Under the pieces are notes generated by a model. It was not told the origin of the DNA. It searched no databases and saw only the letters and a program-made list of their open reading frames with translations. Shown here piece after piece: positions 62,190 through 64,000 of a DNA stretch of 64,000 bases. Origin of the DNA: an uncultured Bacteroidales bacterium. Its GTDB lineage: Bacteria; Bacteroidota; Bacteroidia; Bacteroidales; Muribaculaceae. Position 1 is the first letter of the stretch. Each line of letters opens with the position of its first letter. Location of the stretch: NCBI GenBank assembly GCA_902784675.1, contig CACZVR010000002.1:60923-124922 (forward strand), in the 5' to 3' direction. Both the position numbers and the translations under genes were made by a program.

Positions 62190-62758
62190 TGGAATAGACG
62201 GTTATTCTCTGCATATTTCACGAACTCGGCCTTGCTGTGGATACCAAGCCGGATATAAGCATTGCGGATATGGTTGTTAACGGTATGTGCCGACAGGTAG
62301 AGCTGTTCGGCGATTTCCTCTTTGTTGAGTCCTTGATGCCACAGGCGCATGACACGCATTTCGGCATCACTGAGGTTGTGGGCGAACTCTGGACGGCACA
62401 CCACATTCTCCAGGCGGCACTCTCCCCTGAGGGGGCAAGGAACGCACTCGAGGTGAATGCGGCCAAACGAATCGATGTCGGCCGTTTTGTCAATGTTGCC
62501 GAAGTTGCACTTGATGAAGCGCACCACGATCCGGTAACGATAAAAGGACATGTTAGGGATGCAACGCTCGTACTCTTTCTTAAGAGCAGCGAGAGCGCCT
62601 GGATAGAACTGTTCGATCATCTCGTAGATCGCAGAAATGATATCGCTATGAGCTTCGGTCAATTTCTCGGCCGTGCCATCGGCGAAATGCAGCCACGCCT
62701 CATCATTGAACGTGTAAAACTCTATGTTTGATGGCATTTCCATATCAATTTTCTGCAT
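62186..62758 (-). CDS. LuxR/GerE-type HTH regulator
   Basis: 190 residues. Residues about 128-185 are a GerE HTH: LSDAEMRVMRLWHQGLNKEE followed by IAEQLYLSAHTVNNHIRNAY. The middle has four Cys (CVPCPLRGEC, VVC), perhaps a metal site, and the N-terminal 100 residues are a sensor-like or partner-binding part. It is cotranscribed between the Cro-size protein and the primase, so it may switch on early or late genes. Confidence 0.85.
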   Translation of the reverse strand: MQKIDMEMPSNIEFYTFNDEAWLHFADGTAEKLTEAHSDIISAIYEMIEQFYPGALAALKKEYERCIPNMSFYRYRIVVRFIKCNFGNIDKTADIDSFGRIHLECVPCPLRGECRLENVVCRPEFAHNLSDAEMRVMRLWHQGLNKEEIAEQLYLSAHTVNNHIRNAYIRLGIHSKAEFVKYAENNRLFQ

Positions 62759-62987
62759 TTACGAGTGAATCAAAGATGTGTTCTCCCAGAATTTCCTCAA
62801 TTTTGCACTTGTGAAGTTGAGGAATCCTGGCCAAGCCACGAATCCAGTTATGTACAGTGTAGCGAGGCACCATACATCCCTCGCACAAGCGATCCACCAG
62901 AGTAGCCATCTCGTGCTTCTGGAACTTATGCAAGTAGTCGCTGAGCGCTACTGAATCTTTTCGGATTTCTGTTGTTTTCTCTGCCAT
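62745..62987 (-). CDS. Cro-size DNA-binding protein
   Basis: 80 residues, first gene of the early operon, divergent from the repressor. Residues about 38-60 (VPRYTVHNWIRGLARIPQLH) look like an HTH. By position it is the Cro counterpart; no sequence family match claimed. Confidence 0.65.
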   Translation of the reverse strand: MAEKTTEIRKDSVALSDYLHKFQKHEMATLVDRLCEGCMVPRYTVHNWIRGLARIPQLHKCKIEEILGEHIFDSLVNAEN

Positions 62988-63014
62988 TTTGTTGTATATT
63001 TACTATTTAAGTCG

Positions 63015-63058
63015 TACATTTACGGCGACAAATGTAAATATAATATTTGAAACTCAAA
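63015..63058 (-). promoter_or_regulatory. Early promoter with palindromic operator
   Basis: -33 TTTG (63055-63058), 18-base spacer, -7 TAcaTTTG (63029-63036). A palindrome tacattt-8-aaatgta (63015-63036) covers the -7 box. Direct repeats aactcaaac at about 63051 and 63073 flank it. Confidence 0.75.
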
Positions 63059-63111
63059 CTAAAATGATAAGCAACTCAAACAATTTTAGCAATTTTTAAC
63101 CATTCTGCATC

Positions 63112-63480
63112 ATGTTACACATCGGAAATGAAATTAAAAAGGCAATCGAGTCAAACCATCTTGTAAAGCAGGATGTGGCGGAACAATTAGGTGTATCACC
63201 AACCTACTTGGCAAGAATGTTCAACCAGAATGACATGAAGTGTTCTATGCTTGATCGAGTGAGTAAAGTAATAGGACTTTCTGTGTCACATATCTTCGAA
63301 CAAGAAGGGCAAGTATCAGTACAGAATGTTTCAGCCAACTCGGTTATTGGCAACGCAAAAGCGGAAGTAAATGTTACTCCTGGAGAGGTCGCAACACTGC
63401 GAGAACTCCTTGCAGAGAAGGAACGCACGATCCAGATTCTGATGGCTCAAATCGGGACAATATCGGGACAACATGAGTAA
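63112..63480 (+). CDS. Xre-family prophage repressor (CI-like)
   Basis: 122 residues. HTH_3 domain at 5-62 (KQDVAEQLGVSPTYLARMFN). The C-terminal part (about 80-115) is a heptad-rich helix for dimerisation. There is no peptidase (LexA-like) domain, so self-cleavage after DNA damage is not expected. It is divergent from the early operon, sharing the operator region. Confidence 0.85.
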   Translation: MLHIGNEIKKAIESNHLVKQDVAEQLGVSPTYLARMFNQNDMKCSMLDRVSKVIGLSVSHIFEQEGQVSVQNVSANSVIGNAKAEVNVTPGEVATLRELLAEKERTIQILMAQIGTISGQHE

Positions 63481-63506
63481 AAATTGGCCTTTTATTTGCC
63501 CTTTGT
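63453..63506. other. Right integrase arm-type site candidates
   Basis: cgggacaa at 63453-63460 and 63464-63471 (11-base step), then gccctttgt at 63498-63506; mirror of the left-end set in the same orientation. Confidence 0.6.
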
Positions 63507-63555
63507 CATCGCTGATTATCAATAAGTTAGCGACTACTGTCTGTGTTGAAACAAT

Positions 63556-63572
63556 TCTTCTCACCCCGACTC
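63556..63572. other. attR core (17 bp)
   Basis: Exact repeat of 14227-14243. To its right the sequence returns to host DNA. Confidence 0.9.
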
Positions 63573-63578
63573 AAGCAG

Positions 63579-63614
63579 GGGCAATATGCTTTTTGGGGCA
63601 TACTGCCCTTTTTT
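63579..63614 (+). terminator. Displaced tRNA-Pro terminator
   Basis: gggca-a-tatgc / gcata-c-tgccc stem followed by six T. In the unintegrated chromosome it would lie just after the tRNA gene. Confidence 0.75.
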
Positions 63615-63707
63615 ATGATAACCTGGACAAAAAGTTTCAACAGTCGCCATGTCTTTTGTACTTTTGTGATTGCAATAACCTTGTCCGATGACATATAACT
63701 GACATCT

Positions 63708-64000
63708 ATGAAGCAGAAATTCTTCAAAGCAGCATTGATACTGGCTTTTGCACTACCTGCCACCACCATGGCCCAAGACCTGGAGGTGGGTGACATCTAC
63801 TATCATATCAACAGCGACCATGCCGTCGTTATCGCCGGCAGCTATCCCTACAGTGGTGATGTGACCATTCCAGCCACGATTTCATATAATGATACGGGTG
63901 TCAAAACTATCATTTGCCACCCAACGATATACAATCTGTTCCATTTCAACTGCTGTCTTATCTCAACGGAAGAATGCTTCTGCCACCCAATGATATACGT
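63708..64000 (+). CDS. Secreted protein, start only (3' end outside the window)
   Basis: 97 codons visible. Signal peptide MKQKFFKAALILAFALPATT with cleavage near MAQ, then DIYYHINSDHAVVIAGSYPY, the start of the BspA-type leucine-rich-repeat proteins of Bacteroidales. After the phrase ISYNDTGVKT the sequence loses this similarity and contains two near copies of tgccaccca(a)ygatatac, so a break or misassembly near the window end is possible. Confidence 0.7.
   Translation, partial: MKQKFFKAALILAFALPATTMAQDLEVGDIYYHINSDHAVVIAGSYPYSGDVTIPATISYNDTGVKTIICHPTIYNLFHFNCCLISTEECFCHPMIY

Noticed and set aside
14244-63555. Mu-like transposable phage
   Set aside because: A tyrosine integrase, tRNA att core repeats and arm-type sites define site-specific integration; no transposase genes are present.

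Overview
The window is a piece of a Bacteroidales chromosome (Prevotella/Muribaculaceae-like) carrying an almost complete, apparently intact tailed-phage prophage. Three things point to the host: Bacteroidetes-type promoters (TTTG, 18-20 bp, TAnnTTTG) before several genes, large secreted beta-sandwich proteins with dockerin or type IX-like C-termini, and the weak upstream signals of most chromosomal starts.

Left flank (1-14240): three large secreted proteins (one cut by the window edge), then rnhB and a polyprenyl diphosphate synthase on the minus strand, polA on the plus strand, and tRNA-Pro(CGG). A 17-bp copy of the tRNA 3' end recurs at 63556-63572, so the prophage spans about 14244-63555 (49.3 kb). 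The right flank holds the displaced tRNA terminator and the start of another secreted protein.

Prophage: a tyrosine integrase (plus strand) sits at attL and an Xre-type repressor (plus strand) at attR. Everything else is on the minus strand, read from right to left: early/replication genes (63-55.6 kb: Cro-size regulator, LuxR-type regulator, CHC2/SF3 primase-helicase, many small proteins); receptor-binding genes (55-44.4 kb) including a complete diversity-generating retroelement (DGR); lysis genes (43.3-42.0 kb: putative holin, M15 endolysin, one-piece spanin); a long non-coding block full of stem-loops (42.0-41.1 kb); a small-gene operon behind a switch-like leader (40.2-37.7 kb); then head, packaging, portal, tail and tape-measure genes (37.0-15.6 kb).

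The DGR consists of a ~1895-codon tail protein ending in a C-type-lectin-like variable region (VR), a GC-rich hairpin, a terminator, a separate promoter, an Avd-like accessory protein, an adenine-rich template repeat (TR) and a reverse transcriptase. Every TR/VR substitution is at a template adenine. TR is exactly one AAC codon shorter than VR, and VR is out of frame with the body of its gene by one base.

The least explained elements are the ~0.9 kb stem-loop block at 41.1-42.0 kb, a ~150-bp structured leader present twice in front of two different small genes, the three-segment leader at 40.0-40.2 kb, and a C11 tract whose +1 slip would fuse two early genes.
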